From Trichoplax adhaerens (taxonomy: Eukaryota; Placozoa; Uniplacotomia; Trichoplacea; Trichoplacidae): a DNA stretch of 64,000 nt. The notes beneath the pieces were generated by a model that worked only from the letters and a program-made list of their open reading frames with translations, searched no databases and was not told the origin of the DNA. Position 1 is the first letter of the stretch. Each line of letters starts with the position of its first letter. The position numbers and the translations under genes were made by a program. The stretch lies in the NCBI RefSeq assembly GCF_000150275.1, contig NW_002060944.1, forward strand, positions 1,288,911-1,352,910, given 5' to 3'. Positions 8,401 to 22,400 of this stretch are shown here, one piece after another.

Positions 8401-10757
8401 CTATGGTTATCTAACTATCTTTTTAGACTTATAAAAGAAGGTGGGGTTATAAAAGTGTTACAGATGACAGTAATGATTGGGTTAAAGAGGTCCCAGAAAA
8501 TGCAGGTCTGTGGTCTATTTACAATAGCTACATTGCCAGATATGTTTATATCGAGATATAGGCTTTATGCACTGGTAAATGTGGTTTTTATATTGGATTC
8601 GGGCACTTTCTCATTCATAGATCCTTATGAAGATCAGTTTGAAGTAGCCAGGGAGGCTAAAAAGGAACGCATTGCAAAGAATGAATTGCAACGATTAAGA
8701 AATATTGAGAGACGACAAAAAGGTAATAAATTTGTTTCTGTTTATTATTTATGTAGGATTTTTTAACAAGTTTGAAGCCTCCAAAGGTATAAATTGTACA
8801 TTAAAAGTTATCGATTAATGTTAAAAGTATGCTATTTTACTATAGCACATGAATGCAACATTTATAAAAAAGGCTAATTTTATATATCTTCTTGTATTAA
8901 AGGTAAGAGTACGAAAACGAAAGCAGCACAGGAAGAGGTTAGTTAGTAGGATTAATGCTATTAAATCGCATTGCATTCGGTATAATTCGAAAACATTAAA
9001 TTAATATGACTTCATTTTCATTCTAGGTAACAAAGGCCATCAAAGACGCTCAGTCATCGACGGCATCTCACGGTGTATTTACCAAAATATTGGTACGTAT
9101 CTTACATAATGGTTGAATTGTGCCCATTTTTGGAAGTTTGCATTCGATTCAGTCTTACAGCCATTGTAGCTAATGTATTACATGATTTGATTAATTCTCA
9201 TTTGGTACTAGCCTCAAGAAAAACGTTTACGAAAAGCTGGAGTTAGAAGAAAGGTTAGCTTTGTATGGTCTTCGTAGAATGAATTAAATGACGTACTTTT
9301 GTATTAAATTTTCATTAAACACAGTGTAATATAGATACGTATCCAGTTAAAAGATAGGCATAGATATTTTTGAATAGAATTAACACTTTTGAGCGCGAAA
9401 TGTAAATCAGCAATCAATCGATGAGATATTATTCATCGTCTTTATAAAGTCTTCTGTTATTGTTTTAATAATTACATTTTTGTTTAGTTACCACCCAATT
9501 TAGGAGATGTTAAATCTGAGCGCGGTGCGGGATTAGAAATTGCTGATAAACTTAGGAAGGCTCCAATATTGAACATACCGAAGGTTGTAATGTACTTAAT
9601 TATAAAGTCGAAAGCTTGATTATACCATTTTCTCACAATTAATTGGTGCTGCTCAGCGTATTTATAGTGGTAAATGACGATTTCGCCATAGAAAGTTATT
9701 CTGTTGCAAACAATGAGTAGCAATAATTTAGATGATATGATAATCCTATCTCCTGCGTAAACGTACTACAGTTTAATATCATTAAATTATGCCTCCGGTT
9801 ATTAAAGTTCTGTTTAGAGCATAAAGGTCAAAGTACTTTTATAGCTATTTTATTACTGAGTGAAGCTGTAACTTCAGCAGCAAACTGGATAATTTTGTGA
9901 ATGTGATTATACAACTGTTGAGTTGCTCACGTCATTCTTTTCGATATTTCAAATTTTATACTGCAATTTCTAGTACTGTAGAAGGAACCTAATCTTAAAA
10001 CGCATTTTATAAGTCTAAGTATCGTAAATTGTTGCCATATTGACAATGTCAATTACACTGTATAGTATCATATTAGACAATGATGGTATCTCAGCTTTTT
10101 AAGGTATTTTATTACGCATTGGACATAGCCTAGCTTTTACTTTTATGATTTGATTACGTGAATTTGTAAATTATAATTTCGTTAAGCTAATCCTACGAAA
10201 TTAGCTATAAATGGGTCGCTAATTAATTCCGTTAATTAAATTCTAAAGAGTAAAAAATGTATGCGACATTTAGCCTATTATTGCCTTATTCAATGACAAT
10301 ATTGTATATATAAAATGTAAGATTCTTCGATACCCTTCATAACTTGCCACTTATTTATTTTCGTATTAGGCTGTAAGCATGAATCCAGTTGAGGAAGACG
10401 GAAAGTATGTTATCCATGCTATATCGAAATTTGATTAGTTCGTCAAAGCATTAATTACCTGTTAGAGGAATTTTCGAGAATTATTAAGCGTTAAAGTATC
10501 TTTGGCTTGATATTTCTTAGAAAATCGAAAAAAGGCAGAAAGTCTAAAGGCAACTTTCGCCAAGGAAAACGGGCTAAAATGAGCAATAGGTAAGGTTGAT
10601 AAATATTTTAATATGGCTATTATGATATCTATTCTATACGATAATGAGAAGGACTTTTATATATATCAACATCATAATTTTTAACCTTGTTTATTTTAGA
10701 AATTTCTCCCAAAAAACAAAGAAAAGTAGTGCTATTAGTAGAAGTAAAAAGAAATGA
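5434..10757 (+). CDS. RRS1: Ribosome biogenesis regulatory protein RRS1 homolog, 15 exons
   Basis: RRS1 is a nucleolar factor that, with RPF2, brings the 5S RNP into the 60S pre-ribosome. Exons: 5434-5615, 6064-6136, 6292-6330, 7541-7579, 8171-8221, 8297-8347, 8427-8505, 8621-8722, 8903-8937, 9027-9092, 9212-9253, 9488-9583, 10370-10404, 10521-10589, 10700-10757. They sum to 1017 nt (338 residues plus TGA) and every junction keeps phase. Family landmarks: DLGNLLLIDR (about 43-52), LARDNTQWLINEIW (71-84), LPEPTTIVAREKP (99-111), RRWGY (149-153), DPYEDQF and KKERIAKNELQRLRN (about 172-205), then a Lys/Arg-rich tail. Start: the ATG at 5434 is the only one placed before DLGNL in this frame; a GTG four codons earlier is not used in animals. 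An AATAAA lies at 10764, only 7 nt past the stop. Five donors have T at +3 (GTTAGT type). Confidence 0.94.
6589..6812. repeat. Tandem repeat in RRS1 intron 3, period 82-92 bp
   Basis: Three units begin near 6589, 6671 and 6763, each with TTTGATCTAAT or TTTCTGAT, then AATGATATCATTTG and a TTCATCAAA-like end. Units one and two both end in CAAAGAACAGG. The second unit carries an extra TACAGTA where the first has none, which makes it longer. The third unit is partial. It lies wholly within the intron between 6330 and 7541. Confidence 0.75.
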
Positions 10758-13700
10758 AAAGTAAATAAATGAAAGAAATGCAAATTTGCCAAAATCGTTT
10801 ATGAAATTCGTAAAATTATAAAATAGTCTTCTTAATTACTAAATCTTATTGAATTTGTATTGTGCAGTATTGAGCGCATTCATACGATAAATGCCTAACG
10901 TAACGGAATACCGCATACTGTATCCGTTGTTATGATCTTTCACATGAGTATATAATCAGATATGTTGTATATCACTTCTCAAAGTGCTGCTCTTAACGAA
11001 ATATTTATCATTTATGCAGATCAAGATACTGATAATCTTAAATTTAAAAAAATTTTTTATGCAGTAGTGGTAATAGTTCAATCCTTATTATATCTTGCTA
11101 TCTTTCTCGACTAACATTTTTACAATTGTTAATCATAATATCTGGACATTATTAAATTGGTGATACTATCTATAAAGTATTACTACATTTACGGTCAGAG
11201 TTGATAAGTACTATTATTTACAGCTAATTATTTGTTGAAATATTTGGTGGGTTTATTGCAATTCAGAAGTTGTGTAGCTGAAAGGAAAGTTAATGGCAGA
11301 TTAGAAATTATTTACCGCGGTAGCACGCAGTTAATCTGTGTAGATGATCTTCATTGTGTAATGCAATGAGCTAAAATAAATTGGCTCATTGAATCAGTGC
11401 TAAGTATCGTCAATTGGAAAGCGATGCGTACGCGTATAGAAGAAATCGGATATATCGCAATTACGATTTGTCATAAGATGAACCATGTACGGTTCTAATT
11501 GCAAAGTGAATAGCTGCGGTATAAAATTGTATTTAGCCAAGGAAGCCTTGATATAGCTGCGTTTGCGTAGAATGTTTATTACCGATAATTCGGGGTAAGT
11601 ATACAATAATGCGAGCTGGTTGATCAATCCACTTGGTTCAAGTTAGAATAGGTGTTACATTAATAACGGCTATTAAAGTAACTTGCTGATTTTATAGAGG
11701 CTAATTTTCCAAATCATTAATTCTACAAATAGCTGCGATCGCTTTCAGCTATTGGGATAATTTCCGATATTTTACGAAGTAACTAAAATTATTCTTTCAT
11801 CAATTATTATACCTCTATTTCAGTGCAAGGGTAAATATTTATCTAGGAGCCGAAATTAATTCATTCATAGTGCCATAGTACGTATTCAATTTATTCCCGT
11901 TCTATATAACAGTTAAAGGGACATAGAACATTAAAGAAATTGTTAAAGGTGAAGCTAGAATAATTACTCTATGCCGGGTAAATTTCTTTATTTTATTACT
12001 GTATCTTCCAGACTACTCTATGTATTGTCAGTAGTGGATAGACTTTGAATACAAAGTTATTCGTAAAATTTAATTGATGCTTTTCTATATGACCTTATTC
12101 ATTGTAATCTATCGTAATACATTATTTGTACCGATGTACGTACTTTATAAAATGGATATTATAGATTTACTGATTCAGAAAGGATACTTAGGTCATTGTT
12201 CATACAAGATTTTTAGTTACGCCTACTTTCTTTTTCAGTTTAGCAGGACAGTGGTGTATTTTGTAGAGAACTAATATGGCGCCCGCTTTACCAACTAAAT
12301 AGAATGTATAGCAGATAATAAGAAAGATTATTTTGATATTGAATGAAACAGTAGATTTTTGCCTTCACTTTACTGTATTAACTGGTAATAAATTTCAGCT
12401 TTAATAAAAGTTCACGATATTTGGGTTGCATGGTAAGAAATTTATCTTCTCTATATACTGGATAAACATTTTTAGTCAATATAGCTGTATTTACAAATAA
12501 ATTATTTAAAAGACAAAGGGGAAGAGGCTAAATTATTTATCATATATTTGACAAGGACGATATATTTTTATTCTTTTTTTTGGACTTGTTGATGAACTGA
12601 TGCTATTTTAATGCTTTCATATCTTTATATATTAGTAATTATTTTTCTATATCATTGATCGATAATTGCGTGGTAAGTTTTAATATTTTATCACACGACG
12701 TTAGTGTTTATCAGAAGGGTGCAAAATTATTCCTTATGAGATACTATGTAACAATTATAGTCGCATTGTTGTGATATCTTATGCCTTGGATTTACCTATC
12801 CTTTAAACTACGTTTGCTCACGCCTTACAGTTGTCTCTAAAGCCTTTAGCGTAGATTAAATTATCTATGAAATTAGGAAGGGTTCTATGATATGATATCG
12901 GTGTCAGGGCATTTTTATAGCTTGTAGAATTATTATATTGTATAGTAGAATTTCGTATTGAAAGTTCTTCACCAGTACTTCTAAGAAGGTAATATTGCAA
13001 AGACGGTTTGATATTGAAAAGCAAAGACTACTTAAAGGACTAGTCATGAAATAGATCAGGTAAAGATCGCCTTATATGTGCAGCAGATAATTTGGTATCG
13101 TATAAATTTTAGTACGGCAGTATCACGAAAATCTACTTTACACTCTTCAGAGGTTTTACAGTAATTTACATTTTATGAGGGAATCCTTGCCCGTAATTTT
13201 ATGAACGCCGTAATATGCTCAATATACAAATAGTTACTTTATTTAAGTGATTTCATTTATTTACAAAGCCTGTCGATATTTGCAATGGTAAAGATAGATT
13301 ACTTAATTGACGTCAGTATTTCTTATATCATGTTATGAATCATAATACGCTTGTGTAACGCTTAATAATAGTCAATTTTTGACGGCCATGACAAGTCATA
13401 ATATCAGAGCTTAAAAACACTGCGGCAGATAATTTTGATTGAAATTATCCTGTCTTGCGTAACTTGAAATTATTTTGCTACAAATATCACGAAAATCAAC
13501 TAAGTTATGAGATGGCATTATTAAATTAGAGGTACACACTGTGCCTTTTCTTTATTCAATATATATCCTTAGTATAAATCTTAGTGATGGTTACAACAAG
13601 CACATTTCTTGCAAATTAAAACTGATCTACAACAAAAAATTATCAGGAATTGCGAGCTTACTATCTACATGTGTTTTCATACAGTCATTACTATACTGAG

Positions 13701-15260
13701 TTTCTGAGATTTACCTGGTTATAGTAGGCTGGCAAGAAATAGTACGGTATTTTGCGATCTTAGAGATTAGAGTACTCACTTCTGAGATCGTATCATCTAA
13801 TAATTCAATTACGTCAATTAGATGTCAATTGCCTGCCTTTATACAGCACGATAAGTAAGAACTACTATATTGAGTGACTCAATTGGCACACAGAGTGAAA
13901 AAAGTGATAATCTAAATTATTAAAGGATTTTTGTTAAAGCGCCTTATACCAAGATCTTCGACAGGATTTTTTGTAAATAAGGCTAAGTTAGCAATAATCA
14001 CATATGTAATCTTGCAAGTTCGAAAATACTGTACAAGTATAAAGTACGTGGAATTACTGAAAAGTGTTCTAAAATATGTATTCTGATACTACTAACAAGG
14101 GGGCAGTAAACGGCTATCGAGCATGACCAATTTCTGAAGAAGTGTTTTCAATTTATTCCAATGGCTTGTGTATTGCAGAAAGATTAGAATATAGAACTGT
14201 AAGTAATTATCTATACCGGTAGTTTAGCGATGCATTGCATGTTTCATCGCGGCATCTGTCTATATCACATCGTTTTAATCTACAGTATTTATTTTTGAAC
14301 ATCTAACAGAATGCATTTACAATACGGAAAAATTTATTACTTTAATGTAGAAATGAAATTAAAAATTGCCTGCTATACGAACACAACCAGTTACAGTATA
14401 ATTTATCGATGCATGTGTGGAAAATATTGTAAAGTAGGAAAATATTGCTAGCGATTAATCAAATTAAGGCAGTATGGAAGCGATTTGTAGAAATTTAGTG
14501 CTGTGTACATGGTGAATAATCATAATACATCACATCTATTTAGTTTACTTTTATTGCAGCGTAAAGATTTAGAGTAGCAAAGTATGCGTATATCGAAAAG
14601 AATCCTTAGGAATAAAAGGATCCTTATTTAGAACACGTTAATTAATATAATTATTTGGTATTAATCAGAAAATTCTATTACATTTTCTAATTCAATATCT
14701 TCTTTTGAGGAAATAATGATTAGATATGACGATCATGTGTTCTAACACTAACCAGTGGCAAGAAATTCTTAGCTGCTATTGATTGAACTAATCAGCTCTA
14801 GATGCACTTTGCCGCTAATAGTAAACGAAAAGACATTAATGCTTTCGTGGTAAAATATTTTGTTCTATACATACAATTGATTATAATTATAATTATTTCT
14901 CTGAATTTCTTCCATCTAATAATTCAGGATACTCGAATAAAAACAAGCCATGACGAACTTAGTGATAAAATGTAGCGTTTAGTCATCTATTTACTTTTGT
15001 AAAACCTTGAATATCGTCTGTGCTTCCTAATTTTATCAGGGGTAAAAAGTTTATGAGTTAAATAATCTATTGCAGTGTAAATTTAATAAAGAAATTTAGA
15101 GCACTAAGTAAGCAAATCTAATAATGGATTATGGAATCAGTATCTGTTTACGAATTCTATTACGTAGTTCCTAATTCCACCTAGTAATTAGAGTTCTTAG
15201 TGCCACAGGTATAATTGCATTTCTTAGATTACATGTAACATTTTTACTATCTTTATAGTT
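10758..15260. other. Gene-poor AT-rich stretch
   Basis: No spliced or unspliced gene could be supported. The most protein-like item is a minus-strand frame of about 80 codons at 11400-11640, GC-richer than its surroundings (for example TRTHRFPIDDT at its end), without recognisable family or start context. A 68-codon minus frame at 12818-13024 is weaker. Confidence 0.4.
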
Positions 15261-15390
15261 ATATTAGTAGATAATATCCGCATTAATGATATCAAGATGG
15301 GGTTATAGCGGAGGTAGCCGAACCCGTACACCCAGCTGTGCACTATCAATATATTAGGTAATATCCGCATTAATAATATCAAGATAGAAT
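15261..15390. repeat. Direct repeat of about 38 bp, period 90 bp
   Basis: ATATTAG followed by AATATCCGCATTAATGATAT and CAAGAT occurs at 15261-15300 and again, with a few changes, at 15351-15389. The spacer includes a GC-richer stretch (15301-15345) that stands out from the AT-rich surroundings. Confidence 0.7.
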
Positions 15391-18300
15391 TATATAGATA
15401 AAACGTATAAAACCCTAACTATAATTAGCTTATATTTATTTTTAAATTTTAATATCCATCAAAATTTCAAGTATTTAGCAGTATTGTAGATAAAGATGCT
15501 TATGAAGACGACAGATGTGGAGAATAATTATCTTTTATTGATTGCAGTTGTTATCAATATACATTATTAAATCTGATCATGGCTTTTGTAAATATTTCAT
15601 TTTAGAAAATTAATAGAAATAATTGATGTCGTCGAACGAAAGATATCATATAGATGTTATGGCATTCGTAATTTTGATTAAAATTTAAGTATAGATGAAT
15701 CAAGCAAATCTTTCAGATTCTGCGTCAGCAAGTTATGCTGCTGATTTTGATCTATCTAAAAAATAAATGAATTCTACCCGTAATTTATATTATTATTTCA
15801 GTTATTTCCTTCATCATAGATTAGAAAGAAACTTGATGGCCGATATAGTGCTTTAAAACAGTAATTGGATGATTAGGAAGTACTGCAATAATACACAGGA
15901 CAGATATGAAAGAAACATGACAATAATTAAAGAGATTAATATAAAGAAGTGAGTAACTGATGACTTTTAACATACAAAACATATAGTAAGGATAGATGAT
16001 AATAAATAAGGGACTAAAGCTGCAATATTAGTGATTGATATCCTCTAATGCCTCTTGTCCGCATATTGCACTAACCACAAGCAATTATTAAAATGAAGAC
16101 GTATTAAATGAATTAGACAAGTACCATAATTAGTGCTAATTGAAACTGTAAAATTTTTGAATTCTACAGCAGTTTTTCACTGAAGTCTTTAATAATTTTG
16201 TTTGAGCTTCAAAATAATATCCTAAAGGGAAATATTAAATCAAATTGCTTTATAGAATGGTCTTTTACCTTCCTTACGAAACCCGAAATTAGTAAGACCA
16301 TCAGATAATATTTGAAGCCTTGGAACCCCCCCCCTCCGTTCTTAGCATTTTTGAAGATGTAACTATGCTACATTCTAATGAAAGTAATTGCTCCCTGAGG
16401 CGTCTAAATCAAATCAAAATCTGTTGTGTACGGTAATTCATTAATTTAAAGTTAAAAGAACTCCTCGGCTACTAAAATGTGATTAAGAAGAAGTTGGCAC
16501 TTTACTGCGTTTACTGACTTTGATACTATAATTAGTAAGGCTCTTTTAAAGCTGTTTCATGAAATTTGCTCGTATATTAAGATAGGCTGACAGCACATTA
16601 CTTTCATACTAAAGATAAGCTATTTTGTCTGAACTTAATTTTATAACAATTGACCGATGCTTCATGTTACGTAAATTGCTTTGTCTAGCATTTTATTTAT
16701 CGGATTTTGTTTACGGCTACCAAATGCCTGTATTAACCATTCACGTCATCTAACTTTTCTGGTGATCAACTTCCAAGACAGAATCATTCGAAAATTTTTT
16801 AACAAGCAATGTGGTATTTATCTATACAGTATACATATAACTATTTTCCCTAGAGGGATTAAAGCCAAATCAAAAGATAAAGTGATAGGCATTGCATAAC
16901 GCAATATCTTGATTGTGTAGTTGTTTATGTAATCATAGGACACCAGTATAAATAAAGAAATTTGAATATTTATCTGTATTTTCAAATTTTGCATTATTGA
17001 TTATAATGGATATTGACCGAAATTGCTGGTCATTCCCGGGATTGGCCGTAACAGATATATTTAAATATTCCTCCCATTTTTTATATTACTGTGTGTAATG
17101 TAACTAGTATTGTGATTGTAGACTATTAGCCATGTTTAGTATAATGTACGGTAGATATTTATCCTAAGAGATATTTGGTAGCTATAACTATAGACTGTAG
17201 TGGTAGAGACTCTATGCTAGAGTACAGATGACTATATAAAGTAAGGTGTTGAGTTACTAATAAGGTTATAGGTAAAAATAGAACTGTAAATCATATATTA
17301 GGATATGGTTAATTCATTGTACTTTGGCTGGTGTGAATAATGTCTACGTAAGTACTGTAGTAGTCGTACCCATATTGGATTAATGATGGTCCGCAATAGA
17401 ATAGTCTTACTAAGAATAATTTAACTATGTGTAAAATAAGGTAAAAGGTTGCCATGCATATTGTAGCTACGAATGCTACGGAAAATATAAAAGCATGCAA
17501 CTTTAGATTATGCTGTTAGTTTGTTCTAGAAGTCTTTAGTAGTAGTATTCGGCTAGAGTAGAGCTGTGTGTAGTTAATCTTTGTATAAAATTCAATAAAG
17601 CCCTTATTTTTCTAAAAATTTGGAATCTCGTGATTGGTATATATCACACTGTGTTATAAAGTATTAAACTAACGGGAAAGATTGAAATATTTCCAAGTTA
17701 TAGAACTCCTAAGCTATTTATTTTGTTATCATAAAATTTAAATCAGTTTGCCAATGGACTTGAAGAAAGTATTTGAAAGTTTCTTTCCGGTGTTCCTTTC
17801 GTATTTTGTTGTTACTTATTGAATTATTTCTTTAATGGGATGTAATCCATTGATTTCGATTACTAAGACTGTTTCTTATAACATATATAGAATTACAAGA
17901 TCAGAAATTTGCAAAAATTTGTTCATTTTGAAACGTAAAAATACCAATACATTGCTATGATTTCTATCGAGCTTAGCATCTTGCTACTACGAGTAGATAA
18001 ACAGCTTTTACAATATAAGCAGCAACTTTCACGGTCTCATTTATGATTATTTAACTCTAATGAGATAAACTGCTTCTAATGTTCGTCGTCTTAATATAAA
18101 AATAAAGAAATATATTATTTTATTTTTATTTTTTCTCGGTTAACTCACTTTGTTATATTTATCAGGATCTATAATTGTTAAACTATCTTATTTTCACGAT
18201 ACCTCTACTTATCAGATTTTAAAAGTTGAATAATATTAAGTCCATTGTTCTGATGAAGCAAAACTGTATGACTGTTATATAATCCTCATTTAAGGATATT

Positions 18301-18965
18301 ACCTTGATAGCTTAATGGTATGACATATTACTTGCTTTCAGTTTTCATAAATTCTATATGAAAATATAATAAATATTCATTCGAGTGAAGATATACTTTC
18401 TTCCATTATTCAATTCTGATTGTAACGGTATTACTTTGATAGTTTCAGCTTTGCATAAATCCTACTTTGCAAGTAATACTTAACTGCGTACGAAATGTGT
18501 CAAGGATTAGCAATATCTAGGCGATAATATCCTTGTGATTGGTGACATAATAAGCTACGGTATGATAACTTTTATTAACCTATCATATCAAACTATCACG
18601 CACATGGTACAATGTACCGGAGATACGATACAGATCATAGTAAAATTAGACGCAATATAGCGCTTGCTGTATAATAATTTCATATAAACCGAAATTAGAG
18701 AACAGGGATTAAACTAGCTCGTTTTGATTACGATATCCTGCGCTATGCTATCACTAATTACTTATGATCGTGATGGAAATTTATTGAAATAGTATTTCAG
18801 TGACGGCATCTCTACTTATGTAATCAAACATAAATTTTTAGCGCATTTGCAATAATCTGCAGATGGAAAGGTGCTAATACCTAAATGCTTACTCCTGCGC
18901 AACTATTTTATTGATATAGATTTAAGAAAGAAATATTAGTTAATAGAATATCGATAGCAATTTTT
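15391..18965. other. Gene-poor AT-rich stretch
   Basis: Holds no supported gene. Items seen: a run of nine C at about 16326; a 72-codon plus frame at 16681-16899 and a hydrophobic 63-codon minus frame at 17309-17500, both unrecognised; and a GC-rich block at 17030-17055 ending TTGGCCGTAACA, a word shared with the hairpin at 62843-62925. Confidence 0.4.
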
Positions 18966-18970
18966 CTTAA

Positions 18971-19404
18971 TGTCACGGTACGAACTACCGTGAAGAAATA
19001 GCTATCTAAATTTGGTTAATATAATATAGTGATATTATATTACAACTAGTTACTTACTATAGGAATTACTCTAATTATAAATGTGTTACAGTAAATTTAA
19101 TGCTGTGCTGTAATGTGCACTGAAGTGATTCTGTGAATGGGCATATTGTAGTCCGACTGTGAAAAACTAGTTATCTCACCTATGCATTTTTATAAGATGA
19201 CTTGTGAATGTTAGCTACTGTAGAAGGGTATATAAGCCCGTCAGATAGTTGAATAAAGTAGTTCTCAATTGCCTAGTTGAGTTTAACGTAGAATCAAAGG
19301 CGTCTAAATTCTTGTGAGGTAATTAAGGGATACTGAATCCCGGAGAATATAGTAATTTAGAGATTTGTTTTACGTTATCCTTGTCACGAAGCTGGTTTGT
19401 GACA
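18971..19404 (+). mobile_element. Solo LTR of a Ty3/gypsy-like retrotransposon, copy 1
   Basis: This 434-bp element begins TGTCAC and ends GTGACA (TG...CA ends). It is flanked by a perfect 5-bp target-site duplication CTTAA (18966-18970 and 19405-19409). It carries a TATATAA box at 19229-19235 and AATAAA at 19252-19257, which sets the orientation. Both ends can fold: TCACGGTA-CGAAC-TACCGTGA at the left and a TCAC...GTGA hairpin at the right. No gag or pol coding sequence adjoins it, so it is a solo LTR left by LTR-LTR recombination. A full-length inverted copy is at 37319-37758. The Ty3/gypsy assignment rests on 5-bp duplications and TGTCAC ends only. Confidence 0.82.
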
Positions 19405-19409
19405 CTTAA

Positions 19410-22400
19410 GAACAAGTAATAGTTACAGAAACAGACGAAGAAATATGCGAAAGTAATGTGTTATATAGGAGGTTGCTTAAATTTACGTAAAAGATAGATT
19501 ACTAAACAATGTCAGTTTTCAGAATGCACTTAATAGCAAATCTTATNTTCTATTCATTATTTTTGCCAATTATTGATGTTTATTGGATTAAGTATACCAG
19601 AAAAACAAAAATATATTACATAAAATCGAAAAAAAGTTTGAAATTACAACCTACAGTAATCTTGTTTAGTTCTGATGTTATTTTTGTGTATAAAAATACG
19701 TACACAAATATGCCTATCTAATCAAATAATTAATTATTATTCTTTACTATATCTCTTAAATAATTTAATCACTAAAAGATAGAAATTCAGCTAATAAGAA
19801 CAACCATCACAAGTTAAAGCAATAAGTAAGAATAATCAAGACTCAGAATGGCCTCATTGCTTCTGCAGCAATATTAAGCCATTCAGTATAGATATATTAA
19901 ATAAGTTTAAAGTGAGATTCTTGTATGCTTAGCTACTCTAAATATACGTTATTTTCTATTTCTTGACTCAACAGTTTCATTCACTCCTGATTTGAAATCC
20001 AAAATTCAATTTAAAAATTGAATGGATATCTCCTTTTGCATCGAGCAAATGGAATTATAAAATTTGCAAAATGATTATTATTGCTAAATAGTTAATGATC
20101 ACAGAATTTAATGCCACACTTTAGGAGCGTAGCTACAACGTCTATTCGTGATATATGTATATGATATAAATTACACATTCTCTGACAACCAGATAGCAAC
20201 ATAGCTAAAATATTTATGTGATGACCTAAAAGTTCCAAGAATATGCTTAAGAATACTCCTTAATATCTTATCTATTCCATGATAGCCTCATAATGGAAAT
20301 AATCAAAGAGCAAATAGGCCTAGATAAAAGATCGCATTAATGCGATAAAATAAACTTAGAAGGGACAAAAGTTACTATCGAATATAAGGGAGTGATTAAA
20401 ATTACTGTACTTTATTTTTTAATGATAATAATGTGTAAAGTTAGGCCAAGAAAAAATATAAGCCTTGCTATTCTACCATCTTATAACATGGAAACGAATT
20501 ATAAATCATATTGAATAATAATGTTGACATGTAAACGGTTGCATTAATACATTTGTATCTAATCTATCAATTTTGATATTGTTAAAGTCTAAACACCTGC
20601 TCTTGCTGACATTAAATCGATCAATATCAGCTTAGTCAATAATGATCCAAGTACTTTTTGTCATTGTCAATTAAAATTAGACCAATAATACTATCTCCGC
20701 CTATTTCAGTAGCTACTTCCCGTCATCTGGTATCAATAGATATAAACTACAGACAATCTGTCTACACTCATTAAACTTAAAAAAATTTATAAAGTCTATC
20801 TAATTGATTGGCATTATTAAACATTAACGTCAAAATGTCAACTTGTTAATGATGCATCTTCATTGATGATGTTCAATGTCATTGTTGAGGGTATTGGACT
20901 ATAATAAATAAAATAAAATAATTTACCCCTTTAGTGCCATCCCTTTTTGTTACGCAATACTAAGTTAGTTGACTAAAAAAGATTATTGTTCGTTTGTTAG
21001 CTAAGGTGTTTTTTATTGAATTCTTAGCCGAGAAGGTCATTACCAACATTTCAGCTAAATCGTTTTGGCGTTTCGTCAAGGATTGATAGATTTCTTGTTA
21101 TTAGAAATTATTGCTTACGCCGTACAAGTGCGATTTTCTCTATTATCCAATATATAATTTCATCATAGAAGGCGTCTATATCCACTCTTCTTTAACCAGA
21201 AAAATCCTATTTAAGAATATTTTATAACTCATCGTCATTTGTATATCATTTATTTCTTGGCTTAATTATACTTGTAAAATTTCACCGTTTCTCTCCGTCG
21301 GATGTCTTTAAAGTTAAATTTTATCTCTCTGCAAGTAACTTTTTGAAATTAATACCATCTATAGCAATGGCTAGTATTTAAACTAATATCGATTCCGAAT
21401 AATTTTATTCTTGAAAAATTTTAACTCAGCGATTATTATCATCCTACGTCAAAGCAATTTATTTTAAGCCAAAATAAATCATAAACTGTAGATTTTTCTC
21501 ATTAATCCAGCGCATTGAAAATTTTATAGGGTAAGCCTTGAAAATCAAATCTATGCCCTTGTTAGTAGTTCAATATTTATAGCCCCAAGGAGGTGCTCTT
21601 TTCTTGATCTATCGCTGGCGAGATTAATTTATTTTATTTTAGACGTGGATTGTAACTGACCGATCGGTAATAATATTCAAATTTCATGTATTTTTAACAG
21701 TTGCATATTGGTATAATTGATCAGGTATTGCGGCATTTTATTCCGCATCGGGCAGTCTTTTTCACGTAGCTATAGCTTTCATCGTAGTTGTAAACCTTAC
21801 ATTTAGACTTAGTTGTAGTAAAGCTGATGAATTATTATTTAAAAACCTATCTAGGAAGGAGAAGCGTGAGAAGGTAATAGCTAAACTTTCTGGCTCAAAT
21901 TAAGATTAAAAACTCATGACCAGAGGTATGTAAAAAATTTAACCCTGATGTAATAGCTTGCAGACATGCGATATAAAATGGCGTTAATAGTACATTAAAT
22001 TGCTGGAATAAAAATCCGGTAATTTGATTTCTATAGTACGATTGAGGTGAATCTAGTAAAATATAAAACATTCTTATTCCTAGTAATAGAGTGCTTTAGA
22101 CAGCGAGTTATATACGCCAATAATATTAGCAGGTTAGTATTAGTATGCATTTTTAGACCAGGGGATAATGTAACTGTCGTAATTAATTTAAGCAATAACG
22201 ACCAGTAGTTAATATATAATAAATAATAAGAACATTTAGTTCTGAAATTAGCAATTATAGCAATTAGTAAGTTATCGTAATTGATTTAAATAACTGAAAT
22301 GGTGGAAAACTCAAAATGATAGGATGTATAAAGTTGATACCATTTGACTTTAGTCGTTATCACAAAGGCTGAAGTTTATCAGAACTAAATATAAGGATCA

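Noticed and set aside
8365-8766. 133-codon ORF inside RRS1
   Set aside because: It is read-through of RRS1 exons 7 and 8 and flanking introns; the real exons end at GT sites at 8506 and 8723.
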